From Marinobacter panjinensis (GTDB lineage: Bacteria > Pseudomonadota > Gammaproteobacteria > Pseudomonadales > Oleiphilaceae): DNA of 64,000 nt. The notes below the pieces were generated by a model. The model was not told where the DNA came from and did not search any database. It saw nothing but the letters and a program-made list of their open reading frames with translations. The stretch covers positions 62,001 to 126,000 of the forward strand of contig NZ_SZYH01000001.1 in assembly GCF_005298175.1 (NCBI RefSeq), read 5' to 3'. Every line of letters starts with the position of its first letter. Within the stretch, counting starts at the first letter, position 1. Made by a program: the position numbers and the translations under genes. This document shows, in pieces, positions 1-10,247 of this stretch.

Positions 1-1699
1 CCTGGGAGATGTCTACAGAGATGCCAATAAAACACTGATCGCCGAAGGCGTATTGCCAGACATGCGTCGTGCGCCGGTTGGCGGTCGTTCACCCGCCGGC
101 AGATCCGCTCCGGGATCCGGCCAGAGTGGGGGAATATTGTCAGCACGCCAGAGCTCGGAACCGACGGGCCCGCTGACGGCGCCGCCTGATGATGTCCGTG
201 CTACCTTCTCCGAGCTCAGTGCATTGCTGCATCAGGGCCAGGGCGATGCTGGTGGCATGCCTGCCGGCGGGGCGGGATTACTGGATACCGGCACCCTGAT
301 GTCGCGGTTGAGCGACGTTCAGGCGCAATCCGTGCATTGGGGGCAGGGTGAGGTTGTGCCTTTGTCCCGGCAGCTGCAGCCGGTTTTCAGGGCGGAAACC
401 GGAGGCAGACTCAATGCCGGCCAGGTAGACAGCGATGTTATCAACCTGGTCTCCATGTTATTCGATTTTATCCTTGAGGATCGCCAGCTCCATCCCGTCA
501 TGAAAGCGGTCATCGGGCGTTTGCAGATTCCTGTGTTGAAGGTGGCCCTGAGTGACAAGAATTTCTTCAATCGCGGCGGACACCCGGTCAGAAAGCTTCT
601 GAACGAGCTGGCCATGTCAGCTATTGGCTGGACCGAGAAAAGAGCCGGCCAGCGCGACCCCTTGCGGGAAAAAATTGAATCCGTCGTTGACCGCGTGCTG
701 AATGAATTCACCGACAACGTGGAAATCTTCAGCGAGCTGCTCAGCGACTTTGGTCATTTCATGGACCTGGACCGCCGGCGCAGGGAACTGGTGGAGCAGC
801 GACTTCGTGACGCGGAAGAGGGTCGGGCCAAACAGGAAAGGGCTTCGAGGGCAACAGAATCATTGTTAAGCGAGCAGATGACCGGCCGGGACCTGCCGCC
901 CCAGGTGGTCACGCTGCTGAATGAGGCCTGGGCAAAATACCTTCAGTGGATTGTGTTGCGCGAGGGTGAAGACAGTGAACGCTGGCAGGTGGCGTCCGCA
1001 CTGACCCGTCAATTGGTCTGGAGCGTTGATCCAAAGCCGGTCGAAGAGGGCACCCGGAGCGAACTCCTGAGGGCAATTCCCGGCATCGTGGACGGGCTGA
1101 GGTCAGCATTGCAGGAAATCGCCTGGGACCCGTTCGCAACGGACGCAGCGATACGGGACCTTGAGCTTGTCCATGTGGATGTGTTCCAGCGTCTGGTGAC
1201 CACTTCCCGACGCTCCGCACCTGAAGAAGAGCCGGTGCGGGCAAACACGACCGAAGTGGCGCCCCCTGCCATTACGCCGGAGGACACTCAGCAAACGCAA
1301 TCAGAAGCTCCACCACAGGAGATCCCGGAACCGCTGCAGGCCCCTGAGCCGATTGCACCAGTCGCAGAGGCTGCCAGTGGCGAGCCTTCTGAAGCGCCAA
1401 TGGCGAACAATGGCCCCGATAAACAATGGCTGGACCGTGCGGATAGCCTCCGTGTCGGCTCCTGGATCGAGCTGATCCGCGACGGCGGCAAGATTCGCTG
1501 TAAACTGGCCGCCTTTATCAAGGCGACGGGCAAGTACATTTTTGTCAATCGCAGTGGCGCGAAAGTGGCTGAGTACCGGCGTGAGGATCTGGCCACAGCG
1601 CTGGCAGCGGAAGAAATTACCATGCTTGACGATGGCCTGATTTTTGACCGCGCTCTGGAGTCCATCATCGATAACCTGCGCAGCAGTCGCAAGGACTGA
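1..1699 (+). CDS. DUF1631 family protein, 5' end outside window
   Basis: The frame is open from base 2, so the true start lies upstream and about 565 C-terminal residues are visible. The reading upstream of the first possible internal start (DANKTLIAEGVLPD) matches the pattern seen in DUF1631 proteins. The protein is rich in helices and charge, with a Pro/Glu/Ala-rich linker at about residues 395-450. It ends in a compact domain (GSWIELI, CKLAAFI, YIFVNRSG) that resembles the PilZ-like tail of this family. DUF1631 proteins are large cytoplasmic proteins of unknown function, so no role is assigned. Family membership is recognised from memory of the family, not from a search. Confidence 0.7.
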   Translation, partial: LGDVYRDANKTLIAEGVLPDMRRAPVGGRSPAGRSAPGSGQSGGILSARQSSEPTGPLTAPPDDVRATFSELSALLHQGQGDAGGMPAGGAGLLDTGTLMSRLSDVQAQSVHWGQGEVVPLSRQLQPVFRAETGGRLNAGQVDSDVINLVSMLFDFILEDRQLHPVMKAVIGRLQIPVLKVALSDKNFFNRGGHPVRKLLNELAMSAIGWTEKRAGQRDPLREKIESVVDRVLNEFTDNVEIFSELLSDFGHFMDLDRRRRELVEQRLRDAEEGRAKQERASRATESLLSEQMTGRDLPPQVVTLLNEAWAKYLQWIVLREGEDSERWQVASALTRQLVWSVDPKPVEEGTRSELLRAIPGIVDGLRSALQEIAWDPFATDAAIRDLELVHVDVFQRLVTTSRRSAPEEEPVRANTTEVAPPAITPEDTQQTQSEAPPQEIPEPLQAPEPIAPVAEAASGEPSEAPMANNGPDKQWLDRADSLRVGSWIELIRDGGKIRCKLAAFIKATGKYIFVNRSGAKVAEYRREDLATALAAEEITMLDDGLIFDRALESIIDNLRSSRKD

Positions 1700-1810
1700 C
1701 CGGCGACTGACTGGATAGCAAGGCCGGCCGCTTTGTGCTTCAATCACAGGCACAAACGTAACAAAGGCGGGTGGTTGTAAAACGCCCGCCGTCGGCTTGC
1801 TGGAAACACA

Positions 1811-2437
1811 TTGTCTGAACAAAACGCTTCCCACTGTGATATTGACCCTTCGGAAAACCCAGCCTCCAGGCTGCGCCGCACCGGGCGTATAAGCACGGCC
1901 AGGTGGTGCCCGTCACCCAATTTCGGCCCGCGACCCCAAGATGCCTCCATTTCCCTGCTGGTGGTTCACAACATCAGCCTGCCGCCAGGGCAGTTTGGTG
2001 GCAATGCCATAGAGCGATTTTTCTGCAACCAGCTTGATGCTTCCCTGCACCCCTATTTTGAGACCATTGCCGGGATGAAGGTGTCGTCGCATTTGCTGAT
2101 CCACCGTGATGGTTCACCAGTGCAGTTTGTCAGCCTGTTGGACCGAGCCTGGCATGCGGGCCGGTCGTGCTTCCAGGGTGAGGATGAGTGCAATGACTTT
2201 TCGATAGGGATTGAACTGGAGGGTGCGGACGACATCCCCTATACCGACGCCCAATACCAGACTCTGGTGGACCTGTCGCAGAAGATTATGTCGGCCTGGC
2301 CGGAAATCACCCCGGACAGGATTACCGGCCACAGTGATATCGCGCCGGGCCGGAAAACCGACCCGGGCCCGGCGTTTGACTGGTCATACTACCGGCAGAT
2401 GCTGGATGCCGGTCAGCAAACAGAGGGGGTTGGCTGA
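1811..2437 (+). CDS. ampD: 1,6-anhydro-N-acetylmuramoyl-L-alanine amidase AmpD
   Basis: 208 aa, starting at TTG 1811; no better in-frame ATG precedes the conserved domain. AmpD is a cytoplasmic zinc amidase that cleaves L-Ala from anhydro-muropeptides during peptidoglycan recycling, which keeps the AmpR inducer low. The amidase_2 features are present: VVHNISLP with the first Zn histidine, SSHLLIHRDG, the region SIGIELEG, and GHSDIAPGRKTDPG with the second His and the Asp ligand. The N-terminal extension of about 25 residues is slightly longer than usual. Its stop overlaps the ampE start by one base (TGATG), so the two are probably translationally coupled. Confidence 0.93.
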   Translation: MSEQNASHCDIDPSENPASRLRRTGRISTARWCPSPNFGPRPQDASISLLVVHNISLPPGQFGGNAIERFFCNQLDASLHPYFETIAGMKVSSHLLIHRDGSPVQFVSLLDRAWHAGRSCFQGEDECNDFSIGIELEGADDIPYTDAQYQTLVDLSQKIMSAWPEITPDRITGHSDIAPGRKTDPGPAFDWSYYRQMLDAGQQTEGVG

Positions 2438-3324
2438 TGGTACTGGTGGTGTTTCTGCTCGCGTACCTGACCAGGCGCAAGCTGGATGCGGCGAACGCCT
2501 GGTCCGGGGACTTCCTTTGGAGCGCTGCCTTTGGTGCCAACAGTAAAGCGCGCGCCGGAAAGGAAGCGGTGAAATGGAAGGGGCTGCTCATGGTTGCCGT
2601 TCCGGCCGTTTTGCTTGCCGCCGGCGAGTGGTATCTGAGGGAGCTGGACTGGAGAATGGCGGCTTACCCTCTGGAATTCGCGCTCCTGGTGATGCTGATG
2701 GGTGCACCCGGCTGGCGCTCACCATTGGAAGCCTACAGTGCGTCCTGGGCCAGGGGTGACATGCAGGCAGCCTGGCACCATATCAAGGATAGCCTCCCTG
2801 CCCGGGATCGAGGTGCGGCCACCTCTCCCGACGAGATGCACCTGATACTGTCACGCTCGCTGATGGTCAATGTCTTTGAGCGATTTTTCCTGATTGCCTT
2901 CTGGTATGTGATTGGTGGCCCGGCAGCGGCATTTTTCGCACGCGGGGTCATTGCGTTGCGTGATCACTGGCCACAGGTGGCAGCAAGGCCTGACTTTGCC
3001 GCACTGGCAGAGGTGCTGAACTGGCTGCCCTCCCGTTTACTGTCGTTTACCTTCGGCGTGGCCGGGGATCTTGCCGGCTGGATGAGCGAAGGGAAGCGTG
3101 TTCTGGTCGGTATAACACTGAAAACGGATCAGGTGTTGATGGCGGCGGCGAACGGTGCGCTGACGGGCTATGCGCTGGACCCGGGGCGATTCTCGCAAAT
3201 TCACCCCGACGAGTGGGCTGATTATGGCCGCCGCAGTCTGGATGCAATCAGGGATCTGCTGAACCGCAGCATGCTGGTTTGGATCTGTGTGTTGGCTCTA
3301 CTGGTGATCGCGGGGGTCGTATAA
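2437..3324 (+). CDS. ampE: AmpE-like inner-membrane regulatory protein
   Basis: 295 aa. It follows ampD with a one-base overlap, the classic ampDE order. Several hydrophobic segments are visible: LLMVAVPAVLLAAG at about 45-60, a segment near 80-95, FFLIAFWYVIGGPAAAFFARG at about 150-170, and the C-terminal segment VWICVLALLVIAGVV. The motif SRSLMVNVFERFF is typical of AmpE/CobD-like proteins. AmpE is an inner-membrane protein of the ampD operon whose molecular role is poorly defined, so the name rests on position plus the family motif. Confidence 0.85.
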   Translation: MVLVVFLLAYLTRRKLDAANAWSGDFLWSAAFGANSKARAGKEAVKWKGLLMVAVPAVLLAAGEWYLRELDWRMAAYPLEFALLVMLMGAPGWRSPLEAYSASWARGDMQAAWHHIKDSLPARDRGAATSPDEMHLILSRSLMVNVFERFFLIAFWYVIGGPAAAFFARGVIALRDHWPQVAARPDFAALAEVLNWLPSRLLSFTFGVAGDLAGWMSEGKRVLVGITLKTDQVLMAAANGALTGYALDPGRFSQIHPDEWADYGRRSLDAIRDLLNRSMLVWICVLALLVIAGVV

Positions 3325-3449
3325 GATTGATGTGTTAATAAAATTTACATTTTTACTCCGAAAAACACTCAAGTTTGTAGTACTTTAGTCGACAAAATAA
3401 ACAAATAGAATAAAGCTTCATTTTTTCGACGCCTTGCGTGGGGGTATAC

Positions 3450-5480
3450 GTGAACCAGCTTATCAAGCCTGCAGTGTCGTTGATGAACCGGCTGCCGATG
3501 TTCTACAAGTTCAGCCTGATCAGCGTTCTGTTTCTGCTGCCTATCGTTGCCCTTTCCTGGCTGGTGATCAGCGAGTTGAACCGGTCGGTAGACACCATGA
3601 CCCGGGGTGTTGAGGGTCTGGAGCAGCTTGAGAAAGTGGATGCACTCTTGCAGGCTTCGCTTGATTATCGTGATTTCCGGTCGCCTGGAAAGACCAAGGA
3701 TGACAACGAGCTGCTCGCCAGATCGGACGAGGCCGCTGAGCGGATTGACAGCCTTCTGGAAGAGTTGGCGGAAGCAGACGCACTGTTCGACACCTCCGGC
3801 AACTGGGCGGAACAGGTGGCAATGCTGCGGGAAGAGTGGCAAACGCTGAAATCAACCGACAGTTATCAGGGCAACATCGACCCCCAGTTCAAGTATTATC
3901 AGGAGTTTGTCCAGAAAGTCCGGGCCATGCTCTCCGCCACCATCGAGATTTCCGGCCTCGGCCAGGACGCGTCACGGGAAAACCTGTTGTTGCTCGGGCT
4001 TGTGCGTGAGGCACTGCCGGATGCCGAAAGCATCATCGGGCGGGCCCGTGCTTTCGGCATTTTTGCGCTGATAGAGGGGCAGGTGGGCTATGGTCTCAGT
4101 GACGTGCTGAATGAAATCTACGATCAGCTGACCAATCGCGCATCACTGCTTGGCCCCGCGCTCGCGGTGGCAATCGATGCATCGCCCACCCTGGCGGAAA
4201 ATACCGGTAATGCCGTGCAAGGTATTGAAGACAGCCTGACCAGCATTCGGAATGAGCTTGATAGCAATGTCATCACTCCCATGCGACTGGAGTTGCCGTG
4301 GCAGGATTTCAATAGCACGGTCGAGAGCCAGCTTGTTCATTATGAGGCTTTTACCGCCGGCATTTTTGATGTGGTCAGCGATAACCTGAATGCACGCCTG
4401 GATCGCGAGATTCAGCAGCGACAATTCATCATTGTTGCTCTTGTGATTGTGCTGCTGGTGGTGGTGTATCTGTATGTTGGTTTCTTCATGTCGGTACGTA
4501 CCGCAATCAACCGCTTCAGTCAGGCGGCCCGCAACGTGGCTGCCGGCGACATGACGACACACATCGAACTGGATAACCGTGATGAGCTGGGGGAACTGAC
4601 CACCGAGTTCAACAGCATGACGGACCGGATCGCCGAGCTGATCCGTTCCGTCAGCGGCACGACATCGGATGTTGATCGCCAGGCAACCCGGGTCAATGAC
4701 ACGGCAGCCGCCAATAGTGAGGCAGTGGCCCGTCAGATGGAGGAATCCGGCCAGATCAATGAAGCCATGAGCCAGATGGTGGAAGCCGTCAATGAAGTGA
4801 CAGAAAGCGCCCACAGGGTATCCGACAGTGCAAGCGCTGCCGAGGGAGATACCGAGAGAGGACGCGAAGTGGTCGCCGATACCGTTGAGACCATTAATCG
4901 CCTGGCCACCGAAATTTCCGGCGCGGTGGAGGTTATCAACCGGGTAAACGGAGACAGCGACAACATCAGCCAGGTGTTGGTGGAAATCAAGGCGATTGCC
5001 CAGCAGACCAACCTGTTGGCGCTGAACGCAGCCATTGAGGCTGCCCGCGCCGGCGAGCAGGGCCGCGGGTTTGCCGTGGTTGCAGATGAGGTAAGGTCAC
5101 TGTCCCAGCGCACCCACAAGTCAACGGAAGAGATCGAAGGCATGATTTCCCGCCTGCAAAGCGGTGTCAAAGAAGCGGTTGCAGCCATGACCAACAGCCA
5201 CGAGGTGACTGAAACCACGGTCAGGAAATCCTCGGAGGTCACCGAGGCGCTGGACCGGATTGCCCAGGGGATCTCCACCATCGTGGATATGAGTCACCAG
5301 ATTGCCCAGGCGGCGGAAGAGCAGTCTGCGGTCGCGAAAAACGTCAATACCAACGTTGAGCAGATCAGCGTGTTGGGCCAGAAAACGGCGGACAACGCCG
5401 AGGAGACTCTGGCGTCCTCCCGCGAGATGTCACAATTGACGGCCTCGTTGCAGCGCCTTGTGGAAGCCTTCAGGGTCTGA
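3450..5480 (+). CDS. Methyl-accepting chemotaxis protein
   Basis: 676 aa from GTG 3450, which has a G-rich Shine-Dalgarno about 6 bases upstream; GTG 3438 would add four residues. The first membrane segment ([17 protein letters not shown]) is at about 22-40. A periplasmic sensor region of about 270 residues follows, then the second membrane segment ([21 protein letters not shown]) near 325-347. After it come a HAMP domain ([18 protein letters not shown]) and a long coiled-coil signalling domain with the conserved hairpin tip ([19 protein letters not shown]). The receptor would bind CheW/CheA and signal an unknown ligand. The C-terminus lacks a pentapeptide tether. It converges on the next gene with an 11-base overlap of coding ends. 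Confidence 0.93.
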   Translation: MNQLIKPAVSLMNRLPMFYKFSLISVLFLLPIVALSWLVISELNRSVDTMTRGVEGLEQLEKVDALLQASLDYRDFRSPGKTKDDNELLARSDEAAERIDSLLEELAEADALFDTSGNWAEQVAMLREEWQTLKSTDSYQGNIDPQFKYYQEFVQKVRAMLSATIEISGLGQDASRENLLLLGLVREALPDAESIIGRARAFGIFALIEGQVGYGLSDVLNEIYDQLTNRASLLGPALAVAIDASPTLAENTGNAVQGIEDSLTSIRNELDSNVITPMRLELPWQDFNSTVESQLVHYEAFTAGIFDVVSDNLNARLDREIQQRQFIIVALVIVLLVVVYLYVGFFMSVRTAINRFSQAARNVAAGDMTTHIELDNRDELGELTTEFNSMTDRIAELIRSVSGTTSDVDRQATRVNDTAAANSEAVARQMEESGQINEAMSQMVEAVNEVTESAHRVSDSASAAEGDTERGREVVADTVETINRLATEISGAVEVINRVNGDSDNISQVLVEIKAIAQQTNLLALNAAIEAARAGEQGRGFAVVADEVRSLSQRTHKSTEEIEGMISRLQSGVKEAVAAMTNSHEVTETTVRKSSEVTEALDRIAQGISTIVDMSHQIAQAAEEQSAVAKNVNTNVEQISVLGQKTADNAEETLASSREMSQLTASLQRLVEAFRV

Positions 5481-6429
5481 CAGAGGCGTGGGTCACCTGA
5501 CGGACCTGCTCCGTCAGCATTTGATTCACTGGCACGTCAATGCCCAGCGCCTGCCCCCGGCGCGCCACATAGCCGTTGATGAAATCGATTTCGGTGGTCC
5601 GGCCCTGCTGCCGGTCGCTCAGCATCGACGATGTGTTCTTTGCTGTGCGTCGGGCGACCGTTTCGATGCGCTCACGAATGGTGTCTGGCGCCAACGGCTG
5701 ACAGCCTTCGGCTTTGAGGACAGCAGCAATCTCCACACACAAGGGTTCTATATGCTGCAGATAGAACTTGTGATCCAGAATGTCGCCGTTGCAGCAGCCG
5801 AGAATAGCGGTAAAGGCGTTGATTCCGGCATTGACCACCAGCTTGTCCCAGAGTCTTTGGTGGATGTTGGTTTCCCCGTGGACCGTAAGGCCGCTGGTGG
5901 CCAGGGCCTGTACTACTGGCGCTATAAGCGGTCTTGCACGGTCTGTGAGTGCGCCAACCCAGGTTTCTCCCTTGCCGGCGTGGATCGTCTGGCCCCGCTC
6001 AGGGCGATTGGCGCCTTCGGTGGTGCTGGCGGCAAGAACAGGGCGGTGCGGCCACCGATCGGCGACAGCCTGTTGGCTGCCCATGCCGTTCTGGAACAAC
6101 ACAATAGGCGTGTCCGGGGGCAGGTCGGGTAGTCGGGACTCAAGGGCGCCGAGGGTGTCGCCGGCTTTGGTGGTGACCAATAACAAAGAGGGTTGTCCGG
6201 CGGGGCTGGTCAACCAGGGAACGGTCACAGACCGGGCAGAGCCGTCGAATCGCTGAAGCCTGTAGCTCAACGAATTCGCGCAGAGAACGGCGGTTTCGTC
6301 GTGACGAGGTACAAATGCCACCTTGGCGGTGGGCAGGTACCCCGCCCACAACTGGCCGAGGGAACCGGCCCCGAGAATGGCAATCAGGCCATTCCCGGGT
6401 AGCTGATGGTTGTCCCCGTGCCGGCACAT
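5470..6429 (-). CDS. panE: Ketopantoate reductase (2-dehydropantoate 2-reductase) family
   Basis: 319 aa. It belongs to the family that reduces 2-dehydropantoate to pantoate with NADPH in pantothenate/CoA synthesis. The N-terminal dinucleotide-binding turn [12 protein letters not shown] is at about residues 19-30. The family lysine lies in [15 protein letters not shown], and the C-terminal helical domain carries [13 protein letters not shown]. It begins 6 bases after the valS stop, so it is the downstream gene of a valS-panE transcript. The first 17 residues are not conserved-looking, so the start may be slightly further in. Related paralogues exist in which the substrate is another 2-oxo acid, so panE is a likely but unproven symbol. 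Confidence 0.85.
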   Translation of the reverse strand: MCRHGDNHQLPGNGLIAILGAGSLGQLWAGYLPTAKVAFVPRHDETAVLCANSLSYRLQRFDGSARSVTVPWLTSPAGQPSLLLVTTKAGDTLGALESRLPDLPPDTPIVLFQNGMGSQQAVADRWPHRPVLAASTTEGANRPERGQTIHAGKGETWVGALTDRARPLIAPVVQALATSGLTVHGETNIHQRLWDKLVVNAGINAFTAILGCCNGDILDHKFYLQHIEPLCVEIAAVLKAEGCQPLAPDTIRERIETVARRTAKNTSSMLSDRQQGRTTEIDFINGYVARRGQALGIDVPVNQMLTEQVRQVTHASVRP

Positions 6430-6434
6430 TGGGT

Positions 6435-9287
6435 TTACATGGCCTCGATAGCAGTCCGCTGCTCGGTGAGACGGCTCATGCTGCCCTGGGCATCCCGGAG
6501 CTTGTCCTTCTCTTTTTCAACCACATCAGCCGGAGCCTTGGCGGTGAATTTTTCATTGCCGAGCTTGCCTTCCAGCCGGTCCACCTCTTTCTGCAGCCGC
6601 TCGAGCTCCTTGTCCAGGCGCTTGAGCTCGGCATCCTTGTCGATCAGGCCGGCCATGGGTACCAGCACTTCCATCTCGCCAACCAGTTGGGTCGCAGACA
6701 TGGGGGCGTCACCGTCGGTGAACCATTCCACGCTCTCCAGCTTGGCCAGGGATGCCAGAAACTGGCGGTTCTCGTCCAGCCGGCGCCTGTCTTCCGCGTC
6801 TTTCCCGCGGAGCAGTACCGGGATGGCCTTAGCCGGGGAGATGTTCATTTCGCCACGGATATTCCGTACCGCAACAATCACGCCTTTCACCCATTCGATA
6901 TCGGCGGCAACAGCGGCGTCCTGCTTGCCCGCATCCGGCTGGGGGAAGGGCTGCAGCATGATGCTGTCACCGGTCTTGCCAGCCAGTGGTGCGATACGCT
7001 GCCAGATTTCCTCGGTAATAAACGGCATGATCGGGTGCGCCAGGCGCAGAACTGCCTCAAGCACACGTACCAGCGTACGGCGGGTGCCACGCTTCGCCTC
7101 GGCACTGGCGTTGTCGTCGCTCAGGGCTGGCTTGGAGAGCTCCAGGTACCAGTCGCAGTATTCGTTCCAGATAAATTCGTACAGGGCGTAGGCCGCCAGG
7201 TCGAAGCGATACTGGTCCAGGTGGCGGATCACGTCCTGCTCGCAGCTCTGGAGTTCGCTGATGATCCAGCGGTCTGCCAGGGAGAGTGCTACCGGCTCGT
7301 TGTTAACACCGCAATCTTCGCCCTCGGTATTCATCAACACGTAACGGGCGGCATTCCACAGCTTGTTGCAGAAGTTGCGGTAGCCCTCCAGGCGCTTCAT
7401 GTCCCAGTTGATGTCGCGGCCGGTGGTGGCCATGGCGGCCAGAGTGAAGCGCAGGGCATCGGTGCCGTGGGCGGTGATGCCTTCCGGGAATTCCTTCTTT
7501 GTACGCTTGGCGATTTTCTCGGCCAGCCTGGGCTGCATCAGGTTGCCGGTGCGCTTTTCCAGCAGGTCATTCAGTTCGATGCCGTCAATCATGTCCAGCG
7601 GGTCGATGACGTTACCCTTGGACTTGGACATCTTGTCGCCGTGCTCGTCACGGATCAGACCGGTGACGTAGACAGTCTTGAAGGGTACCTGCGGAGTGCC
7701 GTCTTCATTCTTCATGAAGTGCATGGTCATCATGATCATCCGGGCAACCCAGAAGAAGATGATGTCAAAACCGGTGACCAGCACATCAGTAGGGTGAAAG
7801 GTTTTCAGCCGTTCAGTGATTTCCGGCCAGCCCAGGGTGCCAAAGGTCCACAGGGCAGAGCTGAACCAGGTGTCGAGAACGTCGTCGTCCTGGTTCAGTT
7901 CCAGGTCCGCGGCAAGGCTGTGCTTCTGGCGCACTTCGTCCTCACTGCGGCCAACGTAGATATTACCCTCGGCGTCGTACCAGGCGGGGATGCGGTGGCC
8001 CCACCAGAGCTGGCGGGAGATACACCAGTCCTGGATGTCGCGCATCCAGGCAAAGTACATGTTTTCGTACTGCTTGGGCACAAACTGGATACGCCCGTCT
8101 TCCACGGCTTCAATGGCGGGTTTCGCCAGTGTCTTCGCGTCAGCAAACCATTGGTCCGTAAGCATCGGCTCGATGATCAGGCCGGAGCGGTCACCACGGG
8201 GTACATTCAGTACGTGGTCTTCCACTTCGTCGACCAGGCCTTCGGCGTCCATGTCTGCCACGATCCGCTTGCGGGCTTCCTCACGGGTGAGGCCGGCATA
8301 GGCGGCGGGCAGGGTGCCGTCTACGTCTGTGTTCTCGGTGCCATCGGGATTGACCACTTCGGCCACATCGCGGATGGAGGCATCCTGGGTCATGACGTTG
8401 ATCATCACCAGGTTGTTGCGTTTGCCGACGGCATAGTCGTTGAAATCATGGGCCGGGGTAATTTTCACGCAGCCGCTGCCTTTCTCCGGGTCGGCGTGGG
8501 TGTCGGCAACGATGGGAATGCGGCGGCCCACCAAAGGTAGGTCGACGAATTTGCCAACCAGGTGCTGGTAACGCTCGTCTTCCGGGTGAACAGCCACGGC
8601 GGTGTCGCCCAGCATGGTTTCCGGGCGTGTGGTGGCGACCACCAGGTAGTCCTTGCCGCCCTGTGTTTTCTCGCCGTCGGCCAGCGGGTAGCGCAGGTGC
8701 CAGAAAAAGCCCTTTTCTTCCTTGTTTTCCACTTCCAGATCGGAGATGGCGGTATGCAGTTTCGGGTCCCAGTTGACCAGGCGCTTGCCGCGGTAGACCA
8801 GGCCTTCGTCGTACAGGCGGATGAACACTTCCTGAACCGCCTTGTAGAAGCCGTCGTCCATGGTGAAGCGTTCGTGGTCCCAGTCCACGGAGTTGCCCAG
8901 GCGGCGCATCTGGCCGGTGATGGTGCCACCGGAGTGTTCTTTCCAGTCCCAGATGCGTTTGATGAATTCTTCCCGGCCCAGGTCATAGCGGGTTTTGTCT
9001 TCTTCCGCTGCCAGTTTGCGTTCGACCACCATCTGGGTCGCGATGCCGGCGTGGTCGCTGCCTACCTGCCAGAGGGTGTTACGGCCCTGCATGCGTTTGA
9101 AGCGGGTGAGCGTGTCCATGATCGTGTGCTGGAACGCGTGGCCCATGTGCAGGCTGCCGGTGACGTTGGGCGGTGGGATGGCGATACTGAATGATTCGCC
9201 TTCGCCGGAGGGGCGGAAGTACCCTTTGGATTCCCAGTTTTCGTACCACTGGCGCTCGATGTTTTCTGGCTGGTAGGTTTTTTCCAT
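6435..9287 (-). CDS. valS: Valyl-tRNA synthetase
   Basis: 950 aa from ATG 9287, matching the usual 951-aa length and MEKTYxPxxIE N-terminus. A GTG at 9320 would add 11 non-conserved residues, and neither start has a strong Shine-Dalgarno. The class I signatures are present: the HIGH-type motif in [14 protein letters not shown] (about 45) and [14 protein letters not shown] (about 545-560). The CP1 editing domain lies between them, followed by an anticodon-binding domain and the C-terminal coiled-coil arm typical of ValRS ([19 protein letters not shown]). It charges tRNA-Val in the cytoplasm. A 470-bp spacer with two large hairpins separates it from holC. Confidence 0.97.
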   Translation of the reverse strand: MEKTYQPENIERQWYENWESKGYFRPSGEGESFSIAIPPPNVTGSLHMGHAFQHTIMDTLTRFKRMQGRNTLWQVGSDHAGIATQMVVERKLAAEEDKTRYDLGREEFIKRIWDWKEHSGGTITGQMRRLGNSVDWDHERFTMDDGFYKAVQEVFIRLYDEGLVYRGKRLVNWDPKLHTAISDLEVENKEEKGFFWHLRYPLADGEKTQGGKDYLVVATTRPETMLGDTAVAVHPEDERYQHLVGKFVDLPLVGRRIPIVADTHADPEKGSGCVKITPAHDFNDYAVGKRNNLVMINVMTQDASIRDVAEVVNPDGTENTDVDGTLPAAYAGLTREEARKRIVADMDAEGLVDEVEDHVLNVPRGDRSGLIIEPMLTDQWFADAKTLAKPAIEAVEDGRIQFVPKQYENMYFAWMRDIQDWCISRQLWWGHRIPAWYDAEGNIYVGRSEDEVRQKHSLAADLELNQDDDVLDTWFSSALWTFGTLGWPEITERLKTFHPTDVLVTGFDIIFFWVARMIMMTMHFMKNEDGTPQVPFKTVYVTGLIRDEHGDKMSKSKGNVIDPLDMIDGIELNDLLEKRTGNLMQPRLAEKIAKRTKKEFPEGITAHGTDALRFTLAAMATTGRDINWDMKRLEGYRNFCNKLWNAARYVLMNTEGEDCGVNNEPVALSLADRWIISELQSCEQDVIRHLDQYRFDLAAYALYEFIWNEYCDWYLELSKPALSDDNASAEAKRGTRRTLVRVLEAVLRLAHPIMPFITEEIWQRIAPLAGKTGDSIMLQPFPQPDAGKQDAAVAADIEWVKGVIVAVRNIRGEMNISPAKAIPVLLRGKDAEDRRRLDENRQFLASLAKLESVEWFTDGDAPMSATQLVGEMEVLVPMAGLIDKDAELKRLDKELERLQKEVDRLEGKLGNEKFTAKAPADVVEKEKDKLRDAQGSMSRLTEQRTAIEAM

Positions 9288-9390
9288 GGGTTTCTGCTGG
9301 TGCCCGTTTGGTTGATTCACAAGGAAATTTGAGACCGCTGATTATACATGGTCCGTTGGTTCGCGGCGAACCATGGGGGGAGGGGTACGG

Positions 9391-9466
9391 GGGTGGTTGG
9401 AATTTCAGGCTGGAAAAGAACTCGCTTCGCTCAGACACCTTTTCCAGCCTGAAATTCCAACCACCC
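9391..9466. repeat. Large hairpin repeat A (28-bp perfect arms, shared core)
   Basis: Bases 9391-9418 and 9439-9466 are perfect reverse complements (28 of 28) around a 20-base loop. The central 34 bases (9412-9445), read on the minus strand, match the core of hairpin B with one mismatch (core contains ggtgtctgagcg and gcgagttc). The outer arms have no similarity to the arms of hairpin B. It lies just upstream of valS on the minus strand. It could act as a transcription terminator or REP-like element; there is no U-rich tail. Confidence 0.8.
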
Positions 9467-9610
9467 GCATACCCTTATGGACTCCGAGTTGTCTCGACTG
9501 TGTTCAATGGTTTTACCTGGGTTTGTTCGTGAGCCTGTTTTACCTATCCCGCTTTCAGATAAAACACAGACAGACCCTGCACTACCTTGGAGACACCCCC
9601 TTGGCTCGAA

Positions 9611-9703
9611 GAGTGGGGTGGTGGTATTTATTTCCCGCCAGGAAAAGGTGTCTGAGCGCAGCGAGTTCTTTTCCCAAGGGAGATAAATACCACCACCCCG
9701 CTC
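9611..9703. repeat. Large hairpin repeat B (26-bp arms, core inverted relative to A)
   Basis: Bases 9611-9636 and 9678-9703 form inverted arms of 26 bases with two differences, both allowing G-U pairing. An inner short stem (ggaaaag / cttttcc at 9641-9647 and 9668-9674) closes the shared 34-base core at 9641-9674. Relative to hairpin A the core is in the opposite orientation and the arms are different sequence. Together A and B fill most of the otherwise empty 9288-9758 gap; the roughly 145 bases between them show nothing I recognise. Confidence 0.8.
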
Positions 9704-9758
9704 CTCTGCCAAACGAACAGTCCTACATAGGGCCCGCTATACGGCCCCCATCAAAATC

Positions 9759-10247
9759 TCACCGCTTCCTCTGATCATGCACCCGAGGCTCAATCCCCAA
9801 CGCCCGCAATTGCTTGAAATGCGACCGCGCCTGTCCCAGCACTGCCTCATCGTTATGGGCCACCAACGCCAACCGTTTGAACCGGTCCGCATCCGCCGGC
9901 AGCGTGGCCGACAGAATGATCACGGTATCCCAGTCCTCTGCCACCGGCGGGCAAAGCAATATCCCAACCGGGTCGGTGCAGGTGGTGGCGGAGTCAGGAA
10001 CGATGCTGTGGGGGATAAAAGCATCCGGACTGAAGTTCCAGAGCAGGTCGTCCAGTTCCTGGGCGTGCTGCATGGTGTCGCAGACGATACCTACACGGTC
10101 ACCCTGCTGCCGCGCCTTGGCCACCAGTTTGGCGGTGTGGAGGTTGCGGGCAGCAGGGGTGTTCTGGGCGAGGATGTGGAACCAGTAGGACTGGTTCCGT
10201 TCATCCTGGGGGCCCGGGTTTTGCGAGCTGGAGTTACTTTCCGGCAT
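9759..10247 (-). CDS. holC: DNA polymerase III chi subunit
   Basis: 162 aa, within the normal range for HolC. Chi bridges the clamp-loader psi subunit to single-strand binding protein at the replication fork. Characteristic parts are YWFHILAQ near the N-terminus, [37 protein letters not shown], and SFIPHS-like FIPHSIVPD. The start overlaps the end of pepA by 14 bases, and pepA-holC-valS is the common gammaproteobacterial order. The first 17 residues (Ser/Asn/Gln-rich) are not conserved and may be a lineage-specific extension. Confidence 0.93.
   Translation of the reverse strand: MPESNSSSQNPGPQDERNQSYWFHILAQNTPAARNLHTAKLVAKARQQGDRVGIVCDTMQHAQELDDLLWNFSPDAFIPHSIVPDSATTCTDPVGILLCPPVAEDWDTVIILSATLPADADRFKRLALVAHNDEAVLGQARSHFKQLRALGIEPRVHDQRKR

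Noticed and set aside
6315..8540. Very long open frame antisense to valS, about 740 codons
   Set aside because: It is the opposite strand of the valyl-tRNA synthetase; its translation has no recognisable domain and is explained by codon bias in a GC-rich gene.
9079..9438. Frame with SERSEFF peptide upstream of valS
   Set aside because: It is a translation of the hairpin repeat core and is found as a spurious ORF wherever the repeat occurs; it has no ribosome-binding site.
9391..9703. Possible CRISPR array because of repeated palindromic units
   Set aside because: Only two units, in opposite orientation, with no unique equal-length spacers and no cas genes nearby.
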